Below the pieces are notes generated by a model. It worked only from the letters and a program-made list of their open reading frames with translations, was not told the origin of the DNA and did no database searches. The translations under genes were made by a program, and so were the position numbers. A DNA stretch of 61,430 nucleotides from contig DF820455.1 of the NCBI GenBank assembly GCA_000739515.1, positions 1,078,804 through 1,140,233 of the forward strand. The letters are read 5' to 3'. The stretch is from Candidatus Moduliflexus flocculans. GTDB taxonomy: Bacteria > Moduliflexota > Moduliflexia > Moduliflexales > Moduliflexaceae. Positions 8,927 through 18,243 of the stretch are shown in pieces (position 1 is the first letter of the stretch; each line of letters opens with the position of its first letter).

Positions 8927-11272
8927 ATGACAACAGATTCGCAAGTGTATCAAGACGCATCGCAACCGGTCGAACGCCGTGTTGAAGATTTACTGACACG
9001 CATGACATTCGATGAAAAAATCGCCCAATTAGGAAGCCGCTGGGTCTATGAAATTTTGGAGAATTTTCAGTTCAGCGCCGCGAAAGCCGGGCAATTGATG
9101 AATTTCGGCTTAGGACAAATCACGCGGCTCGGCGGAGCGACGAATTTGAAGCCCCAAACCGCCGCCGAACTCGCCAACGTCATTCAGAAATATCTGAAAG
9201 AAGAGACGCGGCTCGGCATTCCGGCGATGATTCATGAAGAATGTTGTAGCGGCCTGATGACGCGCGGCGCGACGCTCTTCCCGCAGGCGATTGGCATTGC
9301 ATCAACATGGGATACGAAACTAACGGAAGCGATGACGCAGGTGATCGGCGCTCAGATGCGAGCGATTGGCGGGCATCAGGGCTTGGCGCCGGTGTTAGAT
9401 GTCACTCGCGATCCGCGCTGGGGACGCACGGAAGAAACCTTCGGCGAAGACCCCTATCTCGTCGCGAGCATGGGGTGCGCCTACGTGCGCGGCCTGCAAT
9501 CGCAGCAAGTCATCGCCACCGGCAAACATTTTGTCGGCTACGGCATGACCGAAGGGGGCATGAACTGGTCGCCGAGCATGATTCCTGCTCGACAGTTGCA
9601 TGAGGTGTTCCTTTTCCCATTTGAAGCGGCGATCAAGTTTGCGGGCTTAGGCTCGATTATGAACTCGTACAGCGAAATTGACGGCGTGCCCTGTTGCGCG
9701 TCACGGAAATTGCTGAGGGACATCCTCAGAACCGATTGGGGCTTTAACGGAATTGTGGTGTCCGATTATTTCGCCATCAATATGCTCTATCAATACCACA
9801 AAATCGCCCGCGACAAAGACGAAGCCGCTGCGCAGGCGCTTCATGCCGGACTTGACATCGAATTGCCCTCCACCGATTGCTTCGGCGCTCCTGTAAAAAC
9901 CGCGCTTGCGAAAGGGCTGTTTACGCAAGAAGATTTAGATGCGGTCGTCAAACGAATTTTGCGGATGAAGTTCCAATTAGGCTTGTTCGAACAACCGTAT
10001 ATTGATGCTGGCAAAACGCCGCAGATTTTCAGCGACGCAGCACATCGGGAGTTGTCGTATCAGCTTGCGACAGAATCCCTCGTCCTGCTGAAAAATGACG
10101 GCACGCTGCCGCTGAAAGCCGATGTATCAACGATTGCGGTCATCGGCCCGAACGCGCAGAACTGGCGCAGCATGATCGGCGATTACGCCTATCCGTGCCA
10201 TGTGGAAAGCCTGATGGAGATGATGCACCAGGAAAACACGTTTAACATGCCGGTGTCTCAAGACCTTGGCGATGTCAGCGATGCCTTGCAGGTCGTGACG
10301 GTCTGCGACGCGCTCAAGCAGCGCGTTGCGCCGAACACGAAAGTGCTGTTTGCGCAGGGCTGCGAATTAACCGGAGCGTCTAAAGACGGCTTTGCGGAAG
10401 CGATTGCCGCCGCGAAACAGGCGCAAGTCGCGGTGGTCGTGGTTGGCGACAAAGCCGGATTGACGCAAGGCTGCACCTCCGGCGAATCGCGGGATGTCGC
10501 CGAGTTAAAATTGCCCGGCGTGCAGAGCGAACTGATTCAGGCGATTCACGCCACCGGCACGCCGGTCGTGGTGGTGCTGATTCAGGGGCGGCCTTATCCG
10601 CTGAGTTGGGAACATGAGCATGTCGCCGCGATTCTGGCGGCATGGCTGCCGGCGGAAGAAGGCGGCTCCGCGATTGCGGACGTGCTGCTCGGCAAGGCGA
10701 ATCCGAGCGGGAAACTCCCGATTTCCGTGCCACGCGCCGGAGGCCAGATTCCGGTCTATTACGCCCATAAGCCTTCTGGCGGGCGTTCGCACTGGACAGG
10801 AAATTATGTTGATCTCAGTCCGACACCGCTGTATCCGTTCGGTCACGGCCTGAGCTACACGACATTTGCGTATCAGAATTTGACGCTCAACGCCACCGCG
10901 ATTCCGCAAGACGGCAAAATTGAAATTGCGTTTGACGTGCAAAATACCGGAACGCGATCCGGCGCGGAAGTGGCGCAGTTATACGTCCATTATCAGCCGT
11001 CCCAGAGCATTCTCACCCGTCCGGTGAAGGAATTGAAAGGCTTTGCGCGAGTGAATTTGGAAGCCGGCGTGAAACAGCGCGTGACATTTACGCTCTATGT
11101 GCAGCAATTGGCATTTTATGACGAAAGCATGCAGTATGTCCTGAACCCAGGGGAAGTCACCGTCATGGTTGGCGCGTCCGCCGATGACATCCGACTGACG
11201 GGCCAATTCAGCATCAGCGGCACGACGTCGCAGATTGTGACGCAGAAAGTTTTCTTTTCCGACGTTCGCTGA
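8927..11272 (+). CDS. Glycoside hydrolase family 3 beta-glycosidase (beta-xylosidase or beta-glucosidase)
   Basis: 781 residues without a signal peptide. The N-terminal barrel carries the GH3 landmarks: RDPRWGRTEETFGEDPYL (161-178), GKHFVGYG (199-206) and GIVVSDYFAI, with D280 as nucleophile. The alpha/beta sandwich domain includes KNDGTLPLK and GESRDVAELKLPG (general acid region, about 519-531). A C-terminal fibronectin-III-like domain (about 650-760) follows, as in BglX-type enzymes. It should cleave single sugars from the non-reducing ends of imported beta-linked oligosaccharides. Between a GH43 xylosidase and pentose genes, xylo-oligosaccharide is the likeliest substrate, but GH3 specificity cannot be read reliably from sequence. 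GGGAGAAA supplies the ribosome site. Confidence 0.92.
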   Translation: MTTDSQVYQDASQPVERRVEDLLTRMTFDEKIAQLGSRWVYEILENFQFSAAKAGQLMNFGLGQITRLGGATNLKPQTAAELANVIQKYLKEETRLGIPAMIHEECCSGLMTRGATLFPQAIGIASTWDTKLTEAMTQVIGAQMRAIGGHQGLAPVLDVTRDPRWGRTEETFGEDPYLVASMGCAYVRGLQSQQVIATGKHFVGYGMTEGGMNWSPSMIPARQLHEVFLFPFEAAIKFAGLGSIMNSYSEIDGVPCCASRKLLRDILRTDWGFNGIVVSDYFAINMLYQYHKIARDKDEAAAQALHAGLDIELPSTDCFGAPVKTALAKGLFTQEDLDAVVKRILRMKFQLGLFEQPYIDAGKTPQIFSDAAHRELSYQLATESLVLLKNDGTLPLKADVSTIAVIGPNAQNWRSMIGDYAYPCHVESLMEMMHQENTFNMPVSQDLGDVSDALQVVTVCDALKQRVAPNTKVLFAQGCELTGASKDGFAEAIAAAKQAQVAVVVVGDKAGLTQGCTSGESRDVAELKLPGVQSELIQAIHATGTPVVVVLIQGRPYPLSWEHEHVAAILAAWLPAEEGGSAIADVLLGKANPSGKLPISVPRAGGQIPVYYAHKPSGGRSHWTGNYVDLSPTPLYPFGHGLSYTTFAYQNLTLNATAIPQDGKIEIAFDVQNTGTRSGAEVAQLYVHYQPSQSILTRPVKELKGFARVNLEAGVKQRVTFTLYVQQLAFYDESMQYVLNPGEVTVMVGASADDIRLTGQFSISGTTSQIVTQKVFFSDVR

Positions 11273-11361
11273 AGATACGCGGCCATATCGCCCTGAAAGG
11301 GCACAGTCATAATCGCCCAGGGCGAAAGCCCTGAGAATCGAATGCAATTATTGGGATAGAG

Positions 11362-11447
11362 AGATGCGAGCATTGAAAATTCATCACCACAGACCTCACA
11401 GGTCGTTGAGACTTGTGAGGTCTTCTGACAAATCAACGCTCGCATCT
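11362..11447. repeat. Nested inverted repeat containing an 'acctcacaggt' palindrome (copy B1)
   Basis: The inner palindrome AGACCTCACAGG...TTGTGAGGTCT (11391-11423) is framed by a longer-range pair, AGATGCGAGC (11362-11371) with GCTCGCATCT (11438-11447). It lies between the convergent GH3 and GH32 genes and could end both transcripts. Related inner palindromes occur at 18191, 51905, 55728 and 57551. Confidence 0.75.
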
Positions 11448-11490
11448 ATAATGCGACAGTTCAGCTCGCGCAGGACTCTGTGTTGAATCT

Positions 11491-12900
11491 CTACTCACGT
11501 GCTGGTGGCCAGATCGCGCGCATTTCCCACAGTTCAAATTGCGCGACGTTCGCTGCGCCGTCGGCAAACAGCGTGATTGCAGCGTCATCAGGAAGCGCGA
11601 CGACGCGCGTTACGCAGGCGCGGCCATTATTGACGAACACCTCCATCACGGAGCGGTCTATGAAAATATGCAGCGTCAAGAGATGGCGATCTTCCGCAAG
11701 CGACAGCGGCACCGCGATGCCAGCCACATCAAGTGTGCGCCCATCATAGCTGATCGCAAGCGCCGGTTGCTCGTCGCTGGCGTGTCCAATATTCAGGCTG
11801 AATATGCGGGCGTCGCGCAGGTCGAATTGGCCGAAGATTTCCGCCTGCTGTCCCGGCATCCGCATAGCGATTCGGCGACTCTTCGAAAGTTCTTCCGCCT
11901 CAATGCGAAAATGTTCGCCGCGCAACTGCTGCAATCCCGGGATCGGGCGCTGTCGGAGGCGTCCATCAGCGCCGATGGAAAGCTCGCGTGGCAGCGATAG
12001 ACAGCCGTTCCAGCCGCGTGGCTGTTCGAAGTCGCGAATCCAGCCGACGAGTATCCAGCGCCCATTGTCATCGTGATACAGGTTCGTGGCGTAGAACTGC
12101 TTCGAATAATCAGCAAGATGTTGCGATTCCGGCGTAAAGTTCAATGTCTCCAGATCGAAATCGCCGATGAAACAGTCCACCGGTCCATAGGGCGAATCGA
12201 GCAGCACCCACTTATCGCCAAGCGGGAAAAAATTCGGACATTCGAGGCTGTGAAGCGCGGCGTCAGGATGGCGGAACAGCACGCCCTGATACGTCCAGCT
12301 AAAGGCGTCTTTTCCTTTTTCATAGATGACCGCCACCGAGTCATGCGCAATTTTCCCGCCTAAGGTCATAAACGTCCGCTCTCCGGCCTGAAACACAAAC
12401 GGATCGCGCCAATCTTCGACATGAATGCCGTGATGATCCGCCATCTTTAAAAAGGGGTTTTCGGCAATTTTTTGCCACGCAATCCAATCTGTGTCGCCGA
12501 CTGCCGCCCACTGTTCAGGCAATCTCCGGCCAATGCTGGTGTAAAACAGGATCGGCGTCTGCTGTTCGCCAAGATAGGCGCAGCCGGAAAAGCAGTGTTC
12601 TTCGCCCAATTCGGCGGACGGCGTCAGCGCGATTGGGAGATGTTCCCAATGCACTAAATCGCGACTGCGGGCGTGTCCCCAATGAATCTGTCCCCATTTC
12701 GCCTGATAGGGGTTAAATTGATAAAACAGATGATAGTAGCCGTTATGATAGATCGTGCCGTTCGGATCATTCATCCACTGCGCCGGAGCGCGAAAATGGA
12801 ACATCGGGCGAGAAGGGTCTTGCTCGGCCTGTTCTTGCGCCTGTGCGAGGCATTCATTTAACATCTGGTTTTGGGAGACGATTGTTGACATCTCTATCAT
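11491..12900 (-). CDS. Beta-fructosidase / sucrose(-6-phosphate) hydrolase, GH32
   Basis: 469 residues, no signal peptide, so cytoplasmic. The three GH32 active-site motifs are plain: WMNDPNG (42-48) with nucleophile D45, WRDPF with transition-state stabiliser D166, and ECPNFF with acid/base E220. FRAP and GHARSRDLVHWEH are also typical. A C-terminal beta-sandwich with LHIFIDRSVMEVFVN follows (about 420-434). It hydrolyses terminal beta-fructose, as in sucrose, sucrose-6-phosphate or fructo-oligosaccharides. It is convergent with the xylan genes and stands alone, with no fructokinase or PTS gene beside it. An ATG three codons in (MSTIV) could also be the start; neither has a strong ribosome site. 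Confidence 0.93.
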   Translation of the reverse strand: MIEMSTIVSQNQMLNECLAQAQEQAEQDPSRPMFHFRAPAQWMNDPNGTIYHNGYYHLFYQFNPYQAKWGQIHWGHARSRDLVHWEHLPIALTPSAELGEEHCFSGCAYLGEQQTPILFYTSIGRRLPEQWAAVGDTDWIAWQKIAENPFLKMADHHGIHVEDWRDPFVFQAGERTFMTLGGKIAHDSVAVIYEKGKDAFSWTYQGVLFRHPDAALHSLECPNFFPLGDKWVLLDSPYGPVDCFIGDFDLETLNFTPESQHLADYSKQFYATNLYHDDNGRWILVGWIRDFEQPRGWNGCLSLPRELSIGADGRLRQRPIPGLQQLRGEHFRIEAEELSKSRRIAMRMPGQQAEIFGQFDLRDARIFSLNIGHASDEQPALAISYDGRTLDVAGIAVPLSLAEDRHLLTLHIFIDRSVMEVFVNNGRACVTRVVALPDDAAITLFADGAANVAQFELWEMRAIWPPARE

Positions 12901-13439
12901 GCTGATTTCGGCGCACCGGCTTGTGCCGCCGCCGAAACTGCTCCTTCATTGTGTCACAAAGATTATCAGCAGAGTTGTTTGTTCGTCTCAACTGCGTTCG
13001 ATGTGCGGCGTTAAACGCCGTCGAGATGCCTATTTTCAGGTTTCCGACGAACAGAATTCTGCTTGCCTCGCCGACGAGAACGTCAGCAAGATGGAACATT
13101 CATAGCAATTCATGATTCAATATGCTTGCTTCCATCGTCAACAAAATATGATTGCGCAAGTAAAAAAATGCTGTTCCTCATTTTTCCCCGCATTTCCGGG
13201 GGGAACGATGAAATAATAACAGAACGCGAAAAAGCTTGCCAATTTTACAATGCCTGCAATATATACCATCTGCTTCCATGCATTAAAGATGACTTTGATA
13301 TAGCCTTATTCAACAGCATTAAGCCGCCAATAGGAGTGCCACATCTTGATGTGACCGCGAAATCAAGATTTCGCACTCCTCTGATTCGATTCAATTGTTC
13401 CGAATAATGCTGTACACATGTCGTTCCAAGAGGTGATAG
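12901..13439. other. 539-bp gap without a convincing gene
   Basis: Several short ORFs cross this gap, but they overlap each other in different frames, lack ribosome sites and show no recognisable domain. The gap should contain the promoter of the GH32 gene (minus) and of the nitroreductase gene (plus). The only clear structure is the palindromic repeat at 13332-13380. Confidence 0.6.
13332..13380. repeat. Palindromic repeat, copy D1 (AGGAGTGC...GCACTCCT)
   Basis: AGGAGTGC (13332-13339) mirrors GCACTCCT (13373-13380), with an inner inverted pair ACATCTTGATGT and AAATCAAGATTT. A close relative lies at 42002-42049, and a simpler form with the same outer arm at 51967-51996. Confidence 0.75.
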
Positions 13440-14021
13440 GTGATGATGAAACCCATGCCAGAAATGAATCATGCCACGCATGAATTGATTCGGAAACGCT
13501 GGAGTCCGCGAGCGTTTTCATCGCAGCCGGTGGAAAAAGAAACCATCCTGACGTTGTTCGAAGCGGCGCGATGGGCAGCGTCGTGCATGAACGAGCAGCC
13601 CTGGCGCTTTCTCTACGCCACCAAGAACGAATCGGAACAGTATCAGCGCTTGTTTCACTGCTTGAGCCAGAGTAATCAGGTCTGGTGCATCACCGCGCCT
13701 GTGTTGGTGATGACATTCGTACGCGTTAATTTCGAACGGAATAATCAGCCCAACAGATGGGCGTTTCACGATTTGGGATTAGCCGTTGGCAACCTGACCA
13801 CGCAGGCATCCGCGCTGAATCTGTACGTCCATAATATGGCCGGTTTTTCGCTTGAAAAAGCCCGCGCCTCGTTTAACATTCCTTCCGACTTCGAGCCTGT
13901 GACTATGATTGCGTTAGGCTATCTCGGCGATCCAGAGCAGTTGCCGGAGGAGTTGAAAACTCGCGAAATTGCGCAACAGCAGCGGAAGCCATTGGACGAA
14001 TTATTCATAAACTATTCATAA
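13440..14021 (+). CDS. Nitroreductase-family FMN oxidoreductase
   Basis: 193 residues. The N-terminal IRKRWSPRAFSSQPVEKET and the stretch EAARWAASCMNEQPWRFLYA match the FMN-phosphate and isoalloxazine-contacting parts of the nitroreductase fold, and GLAVGNLTTQASALNL is the usual central helix. The C-terminal part (MIALGYLGDPEQLPEEL) is also typical. These small dimeric flavoproteins use NAD(P)H to reduce nitro compounds, quinones or other acceptors; the physiological substrate is unknown. Three tandem ATG codons begin the ORF after GAGGTGATAGGTG, so the exact start could be 13440, 13443 or 13446. It is 43 bp upstream of the BMP-family gene but need not share its role. Confidence 0.88.
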   Translation: MMMKPMPEMNHATHELIRKRWSPRAFSSQPVEKETILTLFEAARWAASCMNEQPWRFLYATKNESEQYQRLFHCLSQSNQVWCITAPVLVMTFVRVNFERNNQPNRWAFHDLGLAVGNLTTQASALNLYVHNMAGFSLEKARASFNIPSDFEPVTMIALGYLGDPEQLPEELKTREIAQQQRKPLDELFINYS

Positions 14022-14064
14022 CGGTCAACACCGGAGTTTCGACCGTGCAGAAGGAGAGAACACC

Positions 14065-15081
14065 ATGAGAACCGTATGGAAGATGCTTATCATCGTGCTA
14101 ATTCTGGGGACAACCATTCATTGTCACCCTTCCGAGGCGGCAGACAGAAAAAAAATCGGCATCTGTTTCACTGCTGTCGGCCCTGGCGATCTTTCGTTTA
14201 ATAACATGCTCTACAAAGGCTCGATTGAGTTACAGGCCAAATACGATATCGAATTCGTCTATCAGACCGTAACTGCCGATACGGACAAAGAATTCGAACG
14301 CGCCCTGCGCGAATTGGCGGAACAGGCGGATATGGTGATGACGCTCGGGTTTCAGGCGCGGGGCGGATTAAACGCGGCGGCAAAAGCGTTTCCTGACACG
14401 CAATTCGTTTTGTTCGACGTGGTGGCCGAACCTGCGCCGAACGTCAGTTCCGTTGTGTATGCTCAACATGAAGGCGGTTTTATCGGCGGCGCGTTGGCGG
14501 CGTTAGTCACGCAAACCAAGACCGTCGGCTTTGTGGCGGGCGTGGATATTGACATTCTGAAAGCCTATATCAGCGGCTTTCAACAAGGTGTGGCGTATGT
14601 TGACCCATCTGTCAAGGTGCTTGTGGAATATTGCACGTTATTTCCCAATTTCTCCGGGTTCAGTTCGCCGGATAAAGGCTATGCGATTGCCAGTAAAATG
14701 ATCGACGCGGGCGCGGACATCGTCTTTAACGGCGCGGGCGGTTCTGGCCCCGGCATTATTCAGGCCGCTGTCGAGCATCAGAAATACGCGATTGGCACAG
14801 ACGCCAATCAGGATTACCTTGCGCCGGGCTTCGTCCTGACCAGCGTGATGAAGCGCCTCGATACGTCTATGCTGGATATTGGCGGCAAATTCATGCGCGG
14901 CGAATTGACCGGAAATACCGTCTATGAATATGCTTACCGCAATGGCGGCATCAGCCTGACGCCGATGGAATTCACGAAAGATAAAATCCCGGCAGACGTC
15001 CTGGAAAAGGTTGCGGCCATCGAGCAGAAAATCATCAGTGGTGACATTGTTGTCACGAATCTGCTGACGCCGCCGAAATAA
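14065..15081 (+). CDS. BMP-family (PnrA/Med-like) periplasmic binding protein
   Basis: 338 residues with an N-terminal signal segment (MRTVWKMLIIVLILGTTIHC). The Cys at position 20 could be a lipidation site, although the preceding residues are not a classical lipobox. The rest matches the basic-membrane-protein family: KIGICFTAVGPGDLSFNNML at the start, VYAQHEGGFIGGALAALVT in the middle, GAGGSGPGIIQAAVEH and GTDANQDYLAPGFVLTSVMKR later. Family members bind purine nucleosides for ABC import or act as sensors. No permease or ATPase follows. Instead a hybrid histidine kinase starts 61 bp downstream, which hints that ligand binding is tied to signalling (inference). AAGGAGAGA gives a strong ribosome site. 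Confidence 0.88.
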   Translation: MRTVWKMLIIVLILGTTIHCHPSEAADRKKIGICFTAVGPGDLSFNNMLYKGSIELQAKYDIEFVYQTVTADTDKEFERALRELAEQADMVMTLGFQARGGLNAAAKAFPDTQFVLFDVVAEPAPNVSSVVYAQHEGGFIGGALAALVTQTKTVGFVAGVDIDILKAYISGFQQGVAYVDPSVKVLVEYCTLFPNFSGFSSPDKGYAIASKMIDAGADIVFNGAGGSGPGIIQAAVEHQKYAIGTDANQDYLAPGFVLTSVMKRLDTSMLDIGGKFMRGELTGNTVYEYAYRNGGISLTPMEFTKDKIPADVLEKVAAIEQKIISGDIVVTNLLTPPK

Positions 15082-15142
15082 CCGGTTTTCGCATGGGGAC
15101 AATGCGTAAGCGGGGAACTGGACATGAAAGAGAGGAGACCGT

Positions 15143-18100
15143 ATGCATGACGAAGGCGCAACTTCTGAACAACTCATGCATGAAATCTGTGCATTACGCC
15201 AGCGCGTCGCTGAATTAGAACGCGCCGAGGCTCAACGCAAGCAGGCAGAGGAGGCGTTGCGCCAAAGTGAAATTCATTACCGAACACTGCTGGACAATTT
15301 CCCGGATGCGATTTTTATGCATGATCTCGCTGGTACGCTCATGGACGTGAACCAGGAAGCCTGTCGGCGTTTAGGCTATTCCAAAGATGAATTATTGCAG
15401 AAACATCCCTGGGATTTTACCCAGGAAAAACCGCGCGAAGGCTATGCGTTTGTGTTGGAGCAGTTACGCGCCAATGGGCAGGCGATTGATGATAGCGAAC
15501 ACATCACCAAAACCGGCGAACGAATTCCCTGTGAAATCGCGATGCGGCTGATTGTGTATCACGGTCAGCCTGTGATCCTTTCAATTTCGCGCGACATCAG
15601 CAAACGCAAACAGGTGGAAGAGGCTTTGTCTGTCAGCGAAACCAAATATCGGCGTCTTACGGAAATGATGCGAGATGTCATCTGGACGCTTGATGCTGAG
15701 ACGTTACGGTTTACGTATGTCAGCCCATCGGTGATCCACCTGCATGGGTACACGTCTGAAGAGATCATGGCCGCGCCGATGGAGATCGCTCTTACCGGCG
15801 AACATGCCAGTCATGTCCGCCAGCTTATCGCGCAGCGCAGCGCCGAATTTCTCGCGAATGAAGATGAGCAGGATGCGCGATATTATTGCGATGAAGTCCA
15901 ACTGCGTTGCAAGAATGGACGCTTAGTCTGGACAGAAGCCGTCACCCGCTACGCTCGAGATCCCCATACTGGTCGGCTTGAAGTGTATGGCGTGACTCGT
16001 GATATTCATGACCGCAAACGAGTAGAAGAAGCGCTGCGCCGCTCCGAGGAGGCGTTGAAAGAGCATCATGCCAACCTGCTGGCCATTCTCGAAAATACAG
16101 AAGACATCATCAGTTTGCGTGATCGCGAACATCGGCTGGTTTTTTTTAACACCGCCTTTGCGAATATTTCCAGAAGGCTCTTCCAGCGAGACGTTGTTGG
16201 CGGCGTGGATATACTCGCCATTTCGTCTGAAGCCGCTCGGCAGTACTGGCAGCCGATTTTAGCGCGTGTGTTGGCTGGAGAGCGTTATCAGGAGGAATTC
16301 GAATGGGATTTTGGAGATGGCGATGTTCGGTCTTACGAGATTTCATTCCATCCGATCATCAAAGATAACGAGGTCATTGGCTACTCCGAATTCAACCACG
16401 ACATTACCGCCCGCAAACAGGCCGAAGAAGCGTTACGCGCCAGCGAAGATCGTTACCAGCAAATGATTAATCTCTCGCCGGACGCGATTTTGGTGCAGGT
16501 GAATAATCGGATTGTCTTCGCCAATCCGGCGGCGCTTCACTTATTGAGGGTGACTGATGTACGCGACTTGTTAGGCCAACCTCTCATCGCATTAGTTCAT
16601 CCAGATGACCACTCGCTTCTTCAAGAACTGCTGCGGCAGGTTATCGCTGGCCAAATGACGTCGGCTCAACAAGATGTAAAAATACGATGCCACGATGGAT
16701 CGATTAGCGATGTCGCCATTACCAGTTTTCCGCTGACGTATCATGGACAGTTCGCGATTCAATCAATCGCGCGCGACATTAGCGAACGCAAACGGGCTGA
16801 AGAGGCGTTGCAACAGGCGAAAGAGGCGGCAGAAGCAGCCAATCGCGCCAAAAGCGTCTTTCTTGCCAATATGAGCCATGAATTGCGCTCGCCGCTGAAT
16901 AGTATTTTAGGGTATGCGCAGGTGCTTCAATACGAGGACACATTCAGCGCAAAACACCGCGAAATGATTCATGTGATCGAACGAAGCGGCAAGCATTTGC
17001 TGGCGATGATTGATGATATTCTCGATTTAGCGAAGATTGAGGCTGGTAAATTTAACCTTCATCTTTCGCCGTTTCATCTGCCAACGCTCCTTGATGAAGT
17101 GAAAGCGATGGTCATCATCAAAGCTGAACAGAAAGGATTATCCTTTCTCCTTAGTCAAGATGCATCTCTGCCAGAATACGTCGAAGGCGATCATCACCGT
17201 CTGCACCAGATTTTGCTGAATCTACTGGACAATGCCGTGAAATTTACATCTCAGGGCAGCGTCACGCTGCGCGTGACAACAATCCGCAGAGAGGCGCACA
17301 GACGCGCATCGCTCCGGTTCGAGATTGAAGATACCGGCGTTGGGATTACGCCGAATGACCAGACTCGACTCTTTACGCCCTTTCAACAAGTCGGCGATGT
17401 GACGCAGCGGACGCACGGTACCGGTTTAGGGTTAGCGATCAGCCGCAGTCTGGCAGAGTCAATGGGCGGCACGCTTACCGTGACCAGCAGCATCGGCGTC
17501 GGCAGCGTGTTTCAACTCGATATTCCATTGCCAGAAATTATTTCCGACGACGTGCCTCAGCCCGTAAATCGCATCATTGTCGGCGTGAATCCTCCTGTCC
17601 CGACAATCCTGATTGTTGACGATCTCGCTGAGAATCGCGATGTGCTCGCGCAGTTATTAACGCGCTGGGGATGCCAGACTCTTGAGGCCAGCAACGCTCA
17701 GGAGGCGTTGCGGCTGGCATTGCAAATGCGCCCGAACGCGATTATTGCTGACCTGCGCATGCCGGAGAGGAATGGAGATACGCTGATTCGACGCCTTCGC
17801 CAGACTCCCGAACTTCAGCCTTCGGTCATTATTACTTCTTCAGCCAGCGCGCCACACAGCCTGAACGTCGGGAGTGACGCATTTTTACCGAAGCCAATCA
17901 GCGCAGAGATATTAAGCGGATTACTTCAGCAACTTGGGGTGGCGTCCTGGCGCTATCAAGGCGAAACGCCTTCTGCCGCTCCCCGGGAGATTACTGTTAA
18001 TCTCACGATCCCAGACACATGGAGAGAACCGATTCGGCAGGCTGTGACGATTGCTGACATCCAGCAGCTTCAAGAAATCATTGCCGAGATGAATAACAGC

Positions 18101-18178
18101 GATGCCATGCTGGCTGAAACCCTCCGTAAACTCGCGCATAACTTCGAATATGAGAGAATCTTGAGAATGCTCTCTTAA
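15143..18178 (+). CDS. Cytoplasmic hybrid histidine kinase with four PAS domains and a receiver
   Basis: 1011 residues with no clear membrane segment. A short coiled coil (about 10-40) is followed by four PAS/PAC units (about 42-155, 165-292, 305-425, 435-552), each ending in an RDI-S-KRK-type linker. Next come HisKA with H579 in SHELRSPLN, a HATPase domain (about 685-795; NAVKF, DTGVGI, GTGLGL) and a receiver (about 820-935) with acceptor D870 in IIADLRMP. A further about 60-residue helical tail (about 950-1011) resembles the tails of three kinases in the minus-strand cluster. It should sense cytoplasmic signals and pass phosphate to a partner not encoded next to it. It follows the BMP-family gene by 61 bp. 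Confidence 0.92.
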   Translation: MHDEGATSEQLMHEICALRQRVAELERAEAQRKQAEEALRQSEIHYRTLLDNFPDAIFMHDLAGTLMDVNQEACRRLGYSKDELLQKHPWDFTQEKPREGYAFVLEQLRANGQAIDDSEHITKTGERIPCEIAMRLIVYHGQPVILSISRDISKRKQVEEALSVSETKYRRLTEMMRDVIWTLDAETLRFTYVSPSVIHLHGYTSEEIMAAPMEIALTGEHASHVRQLIAQRSAEFLANEDEQDARYYCDEVQLRCKNGRLVWTEAVTRYARDPHTGRLEVYGVTRDIHDRKRVEEALRRSEEALKEHHANLLAILENTEDIISLRDREHRLVFFNTAFANISRRLFQRDVVGGVDILAISSEAARQYWQPILARVLAGERYQEEFEWDFGDGDVRSYEISFHPIIKDNEVIGYSEFNHDITARKQAEEALRASEDRYQQMINLSPDAILVQVNNRIVFANPAALHLLRVTDVRDLLGQPLIALVHPDDHSLLQELLRQVIAGQMTSAQQDVKIRCHDGSISDVAITSFPLTYHGQFAIQSIARDISERKRAEEALQQAKEAAEAANRAKSVFLANMSHELRSPLNSILGYAQVLQYEDTFSAKHREMIHVIERSGKHLLAMIDDILDLAKIEAGKFNLHLSPFHLPTLLDEVKAMVIIKAEQKGLSFLLSQDASLPEYVEGDHHRLHQILLNLLDNAVKFTSQGSVTLRVTTIRREAHRRASLRFEIEDTGVGITPNDQTRLFTPFQQVGDVTQRTHGTGLGLAISRSLAESMGGTLTVTSSIGVGSVFQLDIPLPEIISDDVPQPVNRIIVGVNPPVPTILIVDDLAENRDVLAQLLTRWGCQTLEASNAQEALRLALQMRPNAIIADLRMPERNGDTLIRRLRQTPELQPSVIITSSASAPHSLNVGSDAFLPKPISAEILSGLLQQLGVASWRYQGETPSAAPREITVNLTIPDTWREPIRQAVTIADIQQLQEIIAEMNNSDAMLAETLRKLAHNFEYERILRMLS

Positions 18179-18190
18179 CAGGATGTCGCC

Positions 18191-18223
18191 AGACCTCACA
18201 GGTTGTGGAAACCTGTGAGGTCT
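18191..18223. repeat. Palindromic repeat, copy B2
   Basis: AGACCTCACAGGTT mirrors AACCTGTGAGGTCT around a short loop. It sits 12 bases after the kinase stop codon and could terminate that transcript. It also supplies the GTG at 18205 that makes the phosphatase ORF look longer than it probably is. Confidence 0.8.
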
Positions 18224-18243
18224 CAACACGACGAAACACATCA

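Noticed and set aside
13063..13407. 114-codon ORF in the gap before the nitroreductase gene
   Set aside because: It runs through a palindromic repeat, overlaps other frames, lacks a ribosome site and has no protein-like pattern.
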